DNA from: Betaproteobacteria bacterium
GTDB taxonomy: Bacteria > Pseudomonadota > Gammaproteobacteria > Burkholderiales > SG8-41
Assembly (NCBI GenBank): GCA_021730905.1
Contig: JAKFYK010000039.1
Span: 1-64,000 of the forward strand
Reading direction: 5' to 3'
DNA length: 64,000 nucleotides
Shown here: positions 8,456 to 18,285 of the stretch, one piece after another
Layout: the number at the start of each line of letters is the position of its first letter
How positions within the stretch are numbered: position 1 is the first letter of the stretch
Notes under the pieces: model-generated
The model's database searches: none
Told to the model about the DNA's origin: nothing
Seen by the model: the letters and a program-made list of their open reading frames with translations, nothing else
Translations under genes and position numbers: made by a program

Positions 8456-11400
8456 ATGAAAGTCGTATACCCACCAAAGGTTAAAGTTCTCTCTGCTCCT
8501 CAGGAAGTTAAGACTTTGCCAGAAAGTCCAAATCCCGAACTTACGGATGTAAGCCGACGCATCGCACGGCGGATAGCTGGCACGTATTTCCTGTTCGCCG
8601 CGGCATGGATCGCCTTTTCGGACCTCGCGCTGATTGAGCTGACCAGGGATCTCCCGAGCTTTGCCGGTGCATCGCTGGTCAAGGGCGGCATATTCGTACT
8701 GGTGTCGGTAGCGCTGCTCTATCTGCTTATCCGGCATAACGTTCGCCCTTACGCGGAATCGAATCCAGAAGTTTTCTCCCGCGATGCAGACGGGCGTCTC
8801 ATTGCGAGGACGAATCCGGCCATCATATTCGGGGTGATGGCGGTGCTGATGATCGTCCTTGTTATCGCGATGTTCTCGTACGAGAGCAGCCAACACCGCG
8901 AGGTCGCCCGCAACGACCTGCGCGCAATACTCGAACTGAAAGCGGACCAGCTTGAATTGGTACTGGCAGAGAGAAAGGCCATGGCTCTCTCTTACAGTCA
9001 CTCGCGCAGCCTGCGTAGCGACTTGACGCGTTACGCGCAACATCCCGACCCGAAGATCGTATCTGATACTACCGATCGGCTGGAGAAACTGCGGCGCGAC
9101 CTGCAGTTTGAAGCCGTGCTGGTGTTTGACGCTTCCGGCCAGATGGTCGCCGGTGTAGGCCCCGCTGAACTGCGCAGGCCGTCCCCTGAACTCGCCACGC
9201 AGTTGGCGCTTGCGATGGCTTCCGGCATGCCGGTTTCGCATTACCTGCACCGCGAGGCGCAGTTACCCGGCGCGCCCATCGTTATCGACTACATCACACC
9301 GCTGTCCGGCGCATCGGATCACGCGAGGCTCGGGGCAATCGTACTGCGCGATGACGCGCGCAGACAGTTCTTCCGTCGGATCCAGGAGTGGCCCACGCCG
9401 AGCCCGTCCGCGGAATCCCTGCTGGTGCGGCGTGACGGCGATGCGGTGCTGTTTCTCAACGACGTGCGACATGCCAAGAATACGGCGTTCCATCTGCGCC
9501 GCCCGTTGAGCGAGACCGGCCTTCCGGCTGCTGCCGCAGTGCAGGCGAAGACACCTTTGCTCATGGATGGCGTGGACTATCGTGGCGTGCAAGTAGTCGC
9601 TGCTTCGCGGCAGATCGTGGACACGGACTGGTTCCTGATCACCAAAGTCGACCGTGACGAAGTGCTCGCGCCCGTGCGCGAAAGCACTGTCATATGGCTG
9701 AGCACCATTCTATGCATGATGTTGCTCGCGGCAATGGGCGCGACATGGATGTGGTGGCAGCAGAACCTGCTTGCGGATGCGCGCGAACGTGCGCAGCAAC
9801 TGCATAGCCAGGCACTCGTCGCGCATTTCCGTCAACTTGCAGACCACGTTAACGACATCGTGGTGTTGGGCGACGAAAATGGAGTGATCGTCGATGTCAA
9901 CGACCGCGCGGTGGCCGCCTACCGCCGACCGCGCGAGGAATTAATCGGTACTTCCGCGGCCACCCTGCGGGCACCTGAATCACAAAACACATTTCACACC
10001 GACCTTCGCCGCATCAGGGACAGCGGCGCGATTTTCGAATCGGTGCACATGCGCAAGGATGGCTTGCGCTTTCCAGTGGAGGTCAGCGCACGGGCCATCA
10101 CGGTCGACGGCAAGCGCTTTGTGCAGGCTGTGGTGCGCGATCTCACGGAAATCCGCCAGGCGGTGCACCAGCAGCAGGAAAGCGAGGCCCGTTTCCTCCA
10201 GATCGCGACGGTCGTGAACGAAGTATTCTGGATGACACCGCCCGATGGCATGTCGGTCACCTACGTCAGCCCCGCATTCGAGCAGGTGTGGGGCTGGACC
10301 TGCGATGAACTCTACGCCGATCCGCAACTCTGGCTGCGAGCCGTACATGCCGAGGATGCGTCTGCTGTGCGAGCGGCGTTCGCGGCGCTGTTACAGGGAA
10401 TCCCCTACAACAGGGAGTTCCGCATCACGCGCCGCGACGGTTCGTTGCGCTGGATTTACGACCGCGGCAATGTAGTGCGCGACAGTGCCGGTCAAATAGT
10501 CATGGCTACCGGTATCGCGTCCGACATTACCGTACGCAAACAACAGGAGGCACGCATCGCGCGCCTGACGCATTTGCGTGAGGCGCTAAGCGAAGTGAAC
10601 CGAACGATCGTTCACGCAGACAGTGAAGACACACTGTTTGCAGAGATCTGCGCGACGGCCGTCCGGCATTGTGGTTTCGCGCTGACGTGGATCGGCACGC
10701 CCGACCACGACACCGGCGAAGTGCGGCGCAGGTATTGGGTGGGCGAACCGGCCGCGCTTGATTACCTCAACCGGATCAGGCTTTCATGTCGTGACGTGCC
10801 GGAAGGGCGTGGCACGACAGGCACGGCCCTGCGCGAAGGCCGTATCGTCTGCAACAATGATTTGCTTGCCAATTCGCGAAGCGCCCCCTGGCATGATGCG
10901 GCTCGTGCCGCTGGCATCCGCTCGAGCGCCGCGTTTCCACTGCGCAAGTCCGGCGAAGTCGTCGCCGTGTTCACCGTTTATGCCGGCACGACGGACTACT
11001 TCGACGCGGAGACCGCGGACCTGCTTGAGGAAATCGCCGGTGATGTTTCATTTGCGCTGGACGTGTTCGCACTTGACCGCGAACGCGCGGCAGCACTTGA
11101 CCGAGCAATGCGTCTGACGGCTATTGTGAATCACAGTCCGGCGATATTTTTCTCATGGCGGACTGCGGCCGGATGGCCGGTCGAGCTGGTGTCGGACAAC
11201 ATCCGTTCGCTGGGATACATGCCGGACGATTTCCTGTTGGGCCACATCCTGTACGCGCAAATCATTCATCCCGACGACCTCGCGCGCGTCACAGCAGAGG
11301 TTGAGCGGCATTCCGCGGCAGGCGTAGTGGAATTTTCCCAGGAATACCGCATACGCGCGGCCTCTGGTGAATGGTGCTGGATGGACGACCACACGTGGAT

Positions 11401-12454
11401 AGTGCGCGACGAATCGGGCCGTGTTACGCACTACCATGGCCAGTTGCTCGATATCACTGAACGCAAACGGGGGCAACAGGCGCTGCGGGAAAGCGACGCG
11501 CGCTTCCAGGCGGTGCTCGAGCAATCGATCGTGGCCGTTATCGTGATCCAGCACCAACGCATTACCTACGCCAATCTGCGCGCACGCCAAATCTTTGGCT
11601 ACGGGCCCGACGAAGTGTTTGATGCAGACCCGATGACCCACCTGCGACCGGAAGGCCGCGCCCGAGTTGCCGCGATCCTTAAGGAGCATTCTCGGATCGG
11701 AGTTGCGGAGCCCTATTCGGTCGAGGCGCTGCGCAAGGATGGCACGCCATTCATACTGGGCGTGCATAAGAAGCGAGCGAGGTTTGGTGGCCAACCGGCG
11801 CTGATTGCCGTGGCCCAGGACATCACCGAGAAGTCACGCGCCGAGGAACAGGTCAAGCACTATGTTGCACGGCTCGAACGTGCTGTACAGAGCACTATCG
11901 AGGTGGTATCGACGATCGGCGAACGGCGTGATCCCTATACGCACGGACACGAGCGTCGCGTCGGCGAGATTGCCAGTGCAATTGCGGTAGAAATGGGACT
12001 TGATCCGATCTGCGTCGAAGGCGTGCGGATTGCAGGTTATCTGCACGACGTTGGCAAGATCAGTGTGCCGGCCGAAATCCTGTCCAAGCCCAGCAAGCTG
12101 TCTAGCGTTGAGTTAGAGCTGGTTAAGGACCATGCACGGCAGAGTTACGAGATTCTTAAAACCGTGGAATTTCCTTGGCCGATCGCCGATATCGCATGGC
12201 AACATCACGAACGGCTCGACGGCAACGGTTACCCGCAAGGCCTGAAAGGCGATGCAATCCTGCTCGAAGCGCGGATACTGGCGGTTGCCGATACCATCGA
12301 GGCTATGGCATCGCACCGGCCCTACCGCCCTGGACTCGGTGTCGATAAGGCGCTGGCGGAAATTGAGCGTGGATGTGGCACCGCTTACGATCCGCAGGTC
12401 GTCGATGCATGCATGCGGTTATTCCGGGTGAATAACTATGCAATGCCGCAGTAG
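8456..12454 (+). CDS. Multi-sensor HD-GYP cyclic-di-GMP phosphodiesterase
   Basis: A 1332-residue membrane signalling protein. Membrane segments lie at about 41-60, 72-92 and 121-142. A large periplasmic, Cache-like region runs to about 410 and is closed by a fourth segment (about 412-433). Then come two PAS domains (about 460-690), a GAF domain (about 700-880), two more PAS domains (about 890-1140) and a C-terminal HD-GYP domain. That domain has LHDVGK near 1195 and HHERLDGNGYP near 1250, so the HD and GYP signatures are intact and c-di-GMP hydrolysis is expected. It follows the histidine kinase by about 100 bases and precedes the cyclase-hemerythrin gene, linking c-di-GMP and cyclic-nucleotide outputs. 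Confidence 0.93.
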   Translation: MKVVYPPKVKVLSAPQEVKTLPESPNPELTDVSRRIARRIAGTYFLFAAAWIAFSDLALIELTRDLPSFAGASLVKGGIFVLVSVALLYLLIRHNVRPYAESNPEVFSRDADGRLIARTNPAIIFGVMAVLMIVLVIAMFSYESSQHREVARNDLRAILELKADQLELVLAERKAMALSYSHSRSLRSDLTRYAQHPDPKIVSDTTDRLEKLRRDLQFEAVLVFDASGQMVAGVGPAELRRPSPELATQLALAMASGMPVSHYLHREAQLPGAPIVIDYITPLSGASDHARLGAIVLRDDARRQFFRRIQEWPTPSPSAESLLVRRDGDAVLFLNDVRHAKNTAFHLRRPLSETGLPAAAAVQAKTPLLMDGVDYRGVQVVAASRQIVDTDWFLITKVDRDEVLAPVRESTVIWLSTILCMMLLAAMGATWMWWQQNLLADARERAQQLHSQALVAHFRQLADHVNDIVVLGDENGVIVDVNDRAVAAYRRPREELIGTSAATLRAPESQNTFHTDLRRIRDSGAIFESVHMRKDGLRFPVEVSARAITVDGKRFVQAVVRDLTEIRQAVHQQQESEARFLQIATVVNEVFWMTPPDGMSVTYVSPAFEQVWGWTCDELYADPQLWLRAVHAEDASAVRAAFAALLQGIPYNREFRITRRDGSLRWIYDRGNVVRDSAGQIVMATGIASDITVRKQQEARIARLTHLREALSEVNRTIVHADSEDTLFAEICATAVRHCGFALTWIGTPDHDTGEVRRRYWVGEPAALDYLNRIRLSCRDVPEGRGTTGTALREGRIVCNNDLLANSRSAPWHDAARAAGIRSSAAFPLRKSGEVVAVFTVYAGTTDYFDAETADLLEEIAGDVSFALDVFALDRERAAALDRAMRLTAIVNHSPAIFFSWRTAAGWPVELVSDNIRSLGYMPDDFLLGHILYAQIIHPDDLARVTAEVERHSAAGVVEFSQEYRIRAASGEWCWMDDHTWIVRDESGRVTHYHGQLLDITERKRGQQALRESDARFQAVLEQSIVAVIVIQHQRITYANLRARQIFGYGPDEVFDADPMTHLRPEGRARVAAILKEHSRIGVAEPYSVEALRKDGTPFILGVHKKRARFGGQPALIAVAQDITEKSRAEEQVKHYVARLERAVQSTIEVVSTIGERRDPYTHGHERRVGEIASAIAVEMGLDPICVEGVRIAGYLHDVGKISVPAEILSKPSKLSSVELELVKDHARQSYEILKTVEFPWPIADIAWQHHERLDGNGYPQGLKGDAILLEARILAVADTIEAMASHRPYRPGLGVDKALAEIERGCGTAYDPQVVDACMRLFRVNNYAMPQ

Positions 12455-12559
12455 TTTCCATCTGTATACCCGTGTATCGCGCTTGCGAGTAGTGGGTCCA
12501 GTGTCGGAATTCTGTTTTCGGCTGACGAACGATCGCTAACGCCACGCACAGGAAATCCC

Positions 12560-13936
12560 ATGAACCCTTCAATTGACATTCCAGCCAACGATAATAAACA
12601 GGCCTTCGTACCAACGACCCTGCTGGAAGCAGAGCGGGAAGCGCATGCGGGCACAAAAGCCAGGCTCAAGCTGCTTGAACAGTCGCTTATTCACTACTCT
12701 CCCCACGAATTGCTTGGATTTCTGGGAAAGGATAGCGTAGTCGACATCGAGCTCGGCAATCAGGTTGAACGGTTCATGAGTGTGCTGTTCGCGGATATCA
12801 GGGGTTTCACGGCGTTATCGGAGGCCATGACAGCGCAGCAAACGTTTGACATGATCAACTCTTACCTGATGACCCTGAGCCCGGTCATCAACGCGCATCA
12901 AGGGATTATCGACAAGTTCATCGGCGATAATATTATGGCGTTGTTTCCTACTTCCACCGATGCGGCCGTGCAGGCAGCGGTATCGCTCCTCGATCGGTTG
13001 GACGAATACAACGCGGGACGCCGCCGCGCCGGGTATCGGCCCATCAGCATAGGTATTGGCGTCAACACGGGCATACTGATGCTGGGCGTGATCGGTAATC
13101 AGCGGCGCATGGAAGGTACGGTCATCAGTGACGCGGTCAATATAGCGGCACGGCTGGAGACGTTGACCAAGGAATTCCAGACACCGCTGCTGATCAGTGA
13201 GCATACCCTATACGGACTGGCGGATCCCGGACGTTTCGACATCCGCTATTTAGGGCGCGTGATGGTCAGGGGAAAGTCCCGGGGAGAATCGATCTACGAG
13301 GTATTCAACCATGATGAAGCAACAATGCGTGAGGGCAAAAGAGCTACCGCAGCGGAATTTGACCAGGCTATTGCCTATTACCAACTTAAGCAAGTTGACC
13401 GTGCGCGCTTGATGTTCCAACACATCATAGAGAAAAACCCGGCCGATGCAACGGCCAAAGTGTATCTGGAACGATGCGAGCAATATCAAACGCACCGTAT
13501 CGATGAAGATACCGGCGAACTATTGCATAGCGTTCAATGGAAAGATGACTACCGAATCGGCATCAGCGATATCGATAGAGATCATGAGCATCTTTTAGCT
13601 AGTATCAATGAGCTGATCGAGGCCGTTCGGCATGGCGACGACAACCGTGACATCAAGAGTATGCTCATAGCGGTTGCAGGGCAAGTTCGCGAGCACTTCG
13701 ACTTCGAGGAAACGTTGATGCTGGAACATCAGTATCCGTTTATCACTGAACACAAGACGCAACACGTGGCCTATCGCAACAGCATCAATCACCTATTGTG
13801 CGACCTCGAAATCCATAGGGAAAAACGAGAATACCTCGCCGTGAAAATTAATCAACTGATGATTGAGTGGCTGGTCAATCACACGATACAAATAGACCGG
13901 CACTTGGCCCGATACTTGAAAGAAAGAGGCGTGTAA
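12560..13936 (+). CDS. Class III nucleotidyl cyclase fused to a hemerythrin domain
   Basis: A 458-residue fusion. The class III cyclase domain (about 70-250) has metal-binding D79 in LFADIRGFT and D123 in DKFIGDNIMALF, and the substrate/transition-state stretch SDAVNIAARLE (D191, N194, R198); Lys119 fits ATP use, so adenylate cyclase is more likely than guanylate. A TPR-like helical linker covers 265-310. The C-terminal bacteriohemerythrin domain (325-455) has all expected iron ligands: H342 or H344, HFDFE (379-383), HKTQH (398-402) and HTIQID (441-446). The reading is an O2-responsive cyclase. It has an AGGAAA site and lies 105 bases after the HD-GYP gene. Confidence 0.93.
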   Translation: MNPSIDIPANDNKQAFVPTTLLEAEREAHAGTKARLKLLEQSLIHYSPHELLGFLGKDSVVDIELGNQVERFMSVLFADIRGFTALSEAMTAQQTFDMINSYLMTLSPVINAHQGIIDKFIGDNIMALFPTSTDAAVQAAVSLLDRLDEYNAGRRRAGYRPISIGIGVNTGILMLGVIGNQRRMEGTVISDAVNIAARLETLTKEFQTPLLISEHTLYGLADPGRFDIRYLGRVMVRGKSRGESIYEVFNHDEATMREGKRATAAEFDQAIAYYQLKQVDRARLMFQHIIEKNPADATAKVYLERCEQYQTHRIDEDTGELLHSVQWKDDYRIGISDIDRDHEHLLASINELIEAVRHGDDNRDIKSMLIAVAGQVREHFDFEETLMLEHQYPFITEHKTQHVAYRNSINHLLCDLEIHREKREYLAVKINQLMIEWLVNHTIQIDRHLARYLKERGV

Positions 13937-14374
13937 GAATGTAGTTGAAAGTATGGCGCGCTCTGCCACGATTTGGCAGTCAAAGGCTGCTACCGCTGCA
14001 CAGAAAATATGCCCTCGTGAATGCAATATGTTCCAACCACCTGATACGCGCTTGCAAGGAATGAGGGTGGGCTCGAACTTCCACTGCTGACTGAAATTTG
14101 CCCGCTGGCTTGCCAGGCAAAAACCTTTCGTGTCGCCGCCGAGCGAATGGAACGTGCTACCGCTTTACAAGGGGGGCTATCCATACAGCCCGCGGCAGCA
14201 GGTTCCTCGTCCACGATTGTCAATGGATTTGATCTAGATCAATTGTTCTTGGTGGAACTTATGCATGCCTTGAGCCAAATCAATAATTTGTACTAAGAGT
14301 TCGGCTAATCTTAATTCGTGCCAAAAGAGAGGATTATCAAGTAAAAAGATATCACGCCCGTAAGGGAGGCTTAT
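13937..14374 (+). promoter_or_regulatory. Intergenic region with a second perfect FNR/ANR box
   Basis: TTGATCTAGATCAA at 14229-14242 is a fully symmetric FNR/ANR consensus site, about 130 bases before the small exported-protein gene. A -10 is less clear (TATGCA near 14260). The rest of the interval (13937-14225) shows no gene. Confidence 0.7.
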
Positions 14375-14662
14375 ATGAAAAAGCTAATTATGATTTTACT
14401 GCTTGCCATGGTTTCGACCGTAATGGCAGCAGAGATTGATGGCAGACCGAATGCCGATCGGTACATTGCAGACGAAATCAAGATCGAAATGCTGCCCAGT
14501 GGTGAAATTATCACGCGTCTTGTTTCAAATAACGGTATTACCGCGCGACAATTTTGGATAAATTCCGTTTACCAGCAACGCGAGAGCCTCGTCGTATTTC
14601 ACGGTCGGGGCGGCCCAGCACCGAGTCTTGCGATCGCACATCGCACATCGCATGCCGAATGA
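14375..14662 (+). CDS. Small exported protein, probably truncated
   Basis: A 95-residue frame with a clean signal peptide (MKKLIMILLLAMVSTVMAA) and a strong AGGGAGG ribosome-binding site. The mature part reads normally to about residue 70 (RQFWINSVYQQRESLVVFHG), then turns into low-quality sequence just before an IS3 remnant, so the C-terminus was probably replaced by the insertion. The family is not recognised. The FNR box upstream suggests induction at low oxygen. Confidence 0.6.
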   Translation: MKKLIMILLLAMVSTVMAAEIDGRPNADRYIADEIKIEMLPSGEIITRLVSNNGITARQFWINSVYQQRESLVVFHGRGGPAPSLAIAHRTSHAE

Positions 14663-14741
14663 GCCTGACTTCCCTACCGGAACTCTTCACTAGTCTTCGA
14701 ATGAGATCCGTCAATGTTGACAATAACCGATTATAGATTTT

Positions 14742-15450
14742 CGCCTCACATAGACGAACTGTTCTGCGGCTATCCCGTCAATCCGGTATTGTGTGCCGTG
14801 TCATTTTTCGATTGTCCCATATGGTCGGGCGCAAGCACGTCGCTACGCTGATGCGCACGCTGGGCATTGAGGCCCTGTATCGCAAGGCCAACACCAGCCG
14901 CCGCCATCCCGGACACAAGGTCTATCCCTATCGGCTGCGGGGCCTAACCATTGACCGGCCTAATCAGGTGTGGGCGATGGACATGACGTATATCCCGATG
15001 GCCCGTGGCTTCGTCTACCTGACAGCGGTGCTGGACTGGGCCACGCGCCGCGTTCTGCCATGGCGCCTGTCGACCAACATGGAGGCAGACGCCTGCGTAG
15101 ACGCGCTGGAGGAAGCCATAGCCAAACACGGTGCGCCCGAGATCATGAACACAGACCAGGGCAGTCAGTTCACCGGCGCGGCGTTCATCGGCACGCTGAC
15201 CGAGCACCACATCCAGATCAGTATGGATGGCAAGGGCTGCTGGCGCGACAACGTGTTTGTCGAACGGCTATGGAAATCGATCAAGTATGAAGAGGTTTAC
15301 CTGCATGCCTATGATTCGGTCAGCCAGGCGAAGACCTCACTGGCCAAATACATCGGCTTCTACAACAGCGGGCGACCGCACAGCAGTCTTGACGGGCAGA
15401 CCCCGGATAGCGTTTACTTCAATTTGCAGCCAGAAAAACTGGCGGCTTAA
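14742..15450 (+). pseudogene. IS3-family transposase OrfB remnant
   Basis: The 3' part of an IS3-type OrfB with the full rve catalytic core: D in WAMDMTYIPM, D in NTDQGSQFT and E in DNVFVERLWKSIKYEE, ending in QPEKLAA. The 5' part is broken: HIDELFCGYP is readable in another frame at about 14757-14786, and the continuous frame starts only at 14791. OrfA is absent. The right end of the element probably lies near 15512 (GGGACCACCTCT). Inactive. Confidence 0.85.
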
Positions 15451-15833
15451 CCCGCAGGGCTACACTTATAAAACCTGAAATCCTGTCCAACTGCGCGGGA
15501 CCACCTCTCTAGTCGATGATCGGCCAAATCCGGCCACTCGCTGTTACATTTCATTTTTTCGTCGAAGGGCAAGTGACGGTCTGCTTCGGCGCGGACAAAC
15601 TGCCCTAGGTTGCTGATTGTTGATGAAGCGATGGTCGTCATAAATAACTGAATTGAAAGAAATGCTTATTGATATCGGTCGATGACTTTACAATTGTTGA
15701 TGAAGAGACGCACCGATCTCTACTTTAACTGTTAACCTGCATACACGCAGCTACCGCATGTCGCACCATAGATTGAAACTGAAGCCATGATGGAATTCAA
15801 TAATCTTGTCACACTCACTTATAGGAGAGAGAA
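15451..15833. other. IS right end and promoter region of the NTF2-like gene
   Basis: 15451-15512 is the tail of the IS3 element (GGCTACACTTATAAAACC... then GGACCACCTCT). The rest has no gene. A weak partial FNR-like half site TTGAT lies near 15668. I see no strong promoter. Confidence 0.4.
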
Positions 15834-16277
15834 ATGCGTGAAATGCTGATTGCCTTTGCTTTGTTCGCTTCACTTTGCTCAACCGCCATCGCCGGCCCCA
15901 AGGAGGACGCGCTTCAAGTCGTGGAGAAATGGGCGAAGGCATTCACCGATTCCGACGTCGACGCCATCGTCAAGCTGCACGCGTCCGATGTGCTTTTCAT
16001 GGGCACCGGTAGCAAGACGGTCGTGGTCAAGGTCGATGAGATCCGCAAGTATTTTGAACAGGCGCTCTTGAATAACAGGCCACGCGGCGCAACGCTCGGC
16101 AGCCACTCCGCCACGGTGTTGTCTGATACTGCGGTCGTTGTCACTGGTTTGGATACCGTGACTGGGGTGCGAGATGGGAAGCCCACCAGCGCTAACGGTC
16201 GCGTCACGTTTGTGATCGCGAAGCGTGGCTCGGATTGGCAAATCGTGCATTTTCATCGATCGGCAATGCCGAACTGA
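15834..16277 (+). CDS. Exported SnoaL/NTF2-like protein (DUF4440/SgcJ type)
   Basis: A 147-residue protein with a signal peptide (MREMLIAFALFASLCSTAIA) and a single NTF2-like cone domain: the helix DALQVVEKWAKAFTDSDVDAIV, the loop LHASDVLFMGTGS, and the final strand SDWQIVHFHRSAMP typical of the SgcJ/EcaC group. A good GGAGAG site precedes the ATG. Members bind small ligands in a cavity; no substrate can be inferred. It stands alone between IS debris and a repeat. Confidence 0.85.
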   Translation: MREMLIAFALFASLCSTAIAGPKEDALQVVEKWAKAFTDSDVDAIVKLHASDVLFMGTGSKTVVVKVDEIRKYFEQALLNNRPRGATLGSHSATVLSDTAVVVTGLDTVTGVRDGKPTSANGRVTFVIAKRGSDWQIVHFHRSAMPN

Positions 16278-16349
16278 CGCAGGGGTCGATTGCAGAAGAG
16301 CGACTTTGACCAAAGCTGACGTTTGTATAGCAGCATGCATCGCACCGCA

Positions 16350-16540
16350 TATACCAGGCACCCCTGCCTTGTTATAAGGTGACACCGCTCCGTGGTTCTC
16401 AGGCGCTGAGGAACGAGGCGCAATGCCTTGAAACCTCCCGCAGGCACCTGCCACCGCCAATCCGCCACCAGGGACCGAGTTTTCGGGTTTCCAAGCGCCG
16501 GCAACCGTGAAACGGGATTCGAATGTAGCGCTATAAGGTA
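16350..16540 (+). repeat. Degenerate non-coding repeat, copy A
   Basis: About 190 bases of non-coding DNA similar to copy B at 19130-19300 in the same orientation. Shared landmarks in order: ATACCAG, GTGACA, AACGAGG, CACCTGCCACCGCCAATCCG, GAAACG and GCGCTATAAGGTA. It lies directly 3' of the metallophosphoesterase gene. The remaining bases 16278-16349 and 16541-16642 hold nothing recognisable. Confidence 0.55.
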
Positions 16541-16642
16541 ACTACGACGTGTGTTGTTTACCCCTCATAAACAAGACTACGGACAAAACGTAACGGTGGA
16601 AGCATCGGCCCGGATAGTCTCCTGTCGGCCAAAAGCGGGCGG

Positions 16643-18265
16643 TTAGACCGGCTGGAGATAATAGTCCCCGTACTGATAGCTACTGAGCTCGCGTCGCGCA
16701 ATTGCTCCATTTGAGTTGCGCAGCCACGCGACCGCCTTCACGCTGGGCCAGTTCACTTCAAGTCCTGTAACGATTTGCTCCCACATTCCCGCGGTGCCGG
16801 TGTTCGCGTAGTGCTTCCAGGTCCACTCGTTTGTATACATCCAGTCCGGTACTCCCGATTCATCCCGGACATTATGCGTATGGGAGAGAATCAGGAAGGG
16901 CTGTGTGCTGCTATTGCCGTAGATATCTTCGAGATCTTTGTATAAGCCGACCTCATCAAAGCTTACAAACTTGATGATGTTGCGCTCAACGAGCTCGTTG
17001 TCAAATCCGTTCCCCTCAAACTCATCTTCCCATTCATCCTTAGGGCGCCAGAAAAAATTTGCCTCTCCAAACGATAGCTCATAGAGCCGTGAAGCAGCGT
17101 TGGCCGCTGCTTTTCCCGCCCACGCGCACATCGGCATGTTAAATATGTCGGATTGATGGCCATGGGCAAGAACCACGTTAGCCTCGCCATTAGTGCCGTC
17201 CAAAGTGCAATAGTCATTTACAACGATCCCCGGATAAATTAGATCCATTATCTCCATGTTAGCCGCGTCATCCCACGCGTCGTCGTGGTTGCCAATGGTG
17301 CGCACGTACCGATTCTTGTCGTGGAACTCCTTTCTGATAAGCGCATATGTATTGGCGTTGTTGAGGAACATTTGAAACGCGTGGCTTTGATGCTGAGTGC
17401 GAATCGCTTGCTCGCGAAACGCATCAGCATAGTATGGCCAGGGTAGTTGGTCCGAAACCGTGCTGATCGCTCCGAGTGCTTGGTTATCACGCATCCAGAA
17501 ATCTTCTACGTCTCCGTTCTCAATCAGCGTGTAACCCGCCGCCGCATAATGATTCAAAGCATGGTGGTAGATCTGCGAATTGCCGTTCCCATTGAAGAAA
17601 TCGAGATCATGCGCGACGAACATGTGTACATCACTGAAGACAACGTACTGTTGGTTTGAGGGGCGGCGTTCAACGTTAAATTCATCCATGACTCGTGAAT
17701 CATGCTCTGCAATCCCTTTAATCACCTCTGCTTCATCGTCGTTGATTAGGCCGTTTAGAAAGACGCAAATAGGAAGAAGAATTAAGGCTGCTATAAACAC
17801 GACGACGGCTATGGCGAACTCCAGCACATCAAGAATGTACGGAATAACCTTTTCAATGATCATGTCTACTATTTTCGTCGCTGCGTTTACTAGCCACTCT
17901 GTGGCATGCATCACCTGCTCCGTGACCCAATCCCATGCCGCTATTGCCCCTTCTATAAAGCCATGGGCGGCACTTTCAATCGCATTTGCAAAGTCGATAA
18001 ACGTGTTTTTTGCTCCTTCTACGAATTGCATGAATCCTTCCTGAGCTTTCTTTGCTGCTTCCTCGAGTAAATCGCCGAATTCCGCAATAGCCACGCCCGC
18101 ACGCTCTATAATCTCCTCGTCGATCCACTCCCCAATGTCCTCAGCGGCTTCTACGACCGGATCAATGAGGTTGTCCTGAATTGCATCGGTTGCGGCGTTT
18201 CCTAGGTCAAGTGCAGCATCTACAAAGTCCCCCCCCGCATCAATGACATCGTCGACAATGAACAT
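16643..18265 (-). CDS. Membrane-anchored calcineurin-like metallophosphoesterase
   Basis: A 540-residue protein with an unusual layout. Residues 1-145 are an acidic, amphipathic helical region rich in Ala/Asp/Glu, 147-171 a single membrane span (AIAVVVFIAALILLPICVFL), and about 205-480 a metallophosphoesterase. All metal-site motifs are visible: FSDVH (D212, H214), NGDVEDFW (D252), IGNHDD, LAHGHQSD and LSHTHN. The substrate is unknown. It follows an unknown 138-residue gene by 20 bases on the same strand, and the pair is bracketed by related non-coding repeats, which suggests a transferred cassette. A toxin, effector or defence role is possible but not shown. Confidence 0.8.
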   Translation of the reverse strand: MFIVDDVIDAGGDFVDAALDLGNAATDAIQDNLIDPVVEAAEDIGEWIDEEIIERAGVAIAEFGDLLEEAAKKAQEGFMQFVEGAKNTFIDFANAIESAAHGFIEGAIAAWDWVTEQVMHATEWLVNAATKIVDMIIEKVIPYILDVLEFAIAVVVFIAALILLPICVFLNGLINDDEAEVIKGIAEHDSRVMDEFNVERRPSNQQYVVFSDVHMFVAHDLDFFNGNGNSQIYHHALNHYAAAGYTLIENGDVEDFWMRDNQALGAISTVSDQLPWPYYADAFREQAIRTQHQSHAFQMFLNNANTYALIRKEFHDKNRYVRTIGNHDDAWDDAANMEIMDLIYPGIVVNDYCTLDGTNGEANVVLAHGHQSDIFNMPMCAWAGKAAANAASRLYELSFGEANFFWRPKDEWEDEFEGNGFDNELVERNIIKFVSFDEVGLYKDLEDIYGNSSTQPFLILSHTHNVRDESGVPDWMYTNEWTWKHYANTGTAGMWEQIVTGLEVNWPSVKAVAWLRNSNGAIARRELSSYQYGDYYLQPV

Positions 18266-18285
18266 TGGTGTGCTCCCGTAATTAG

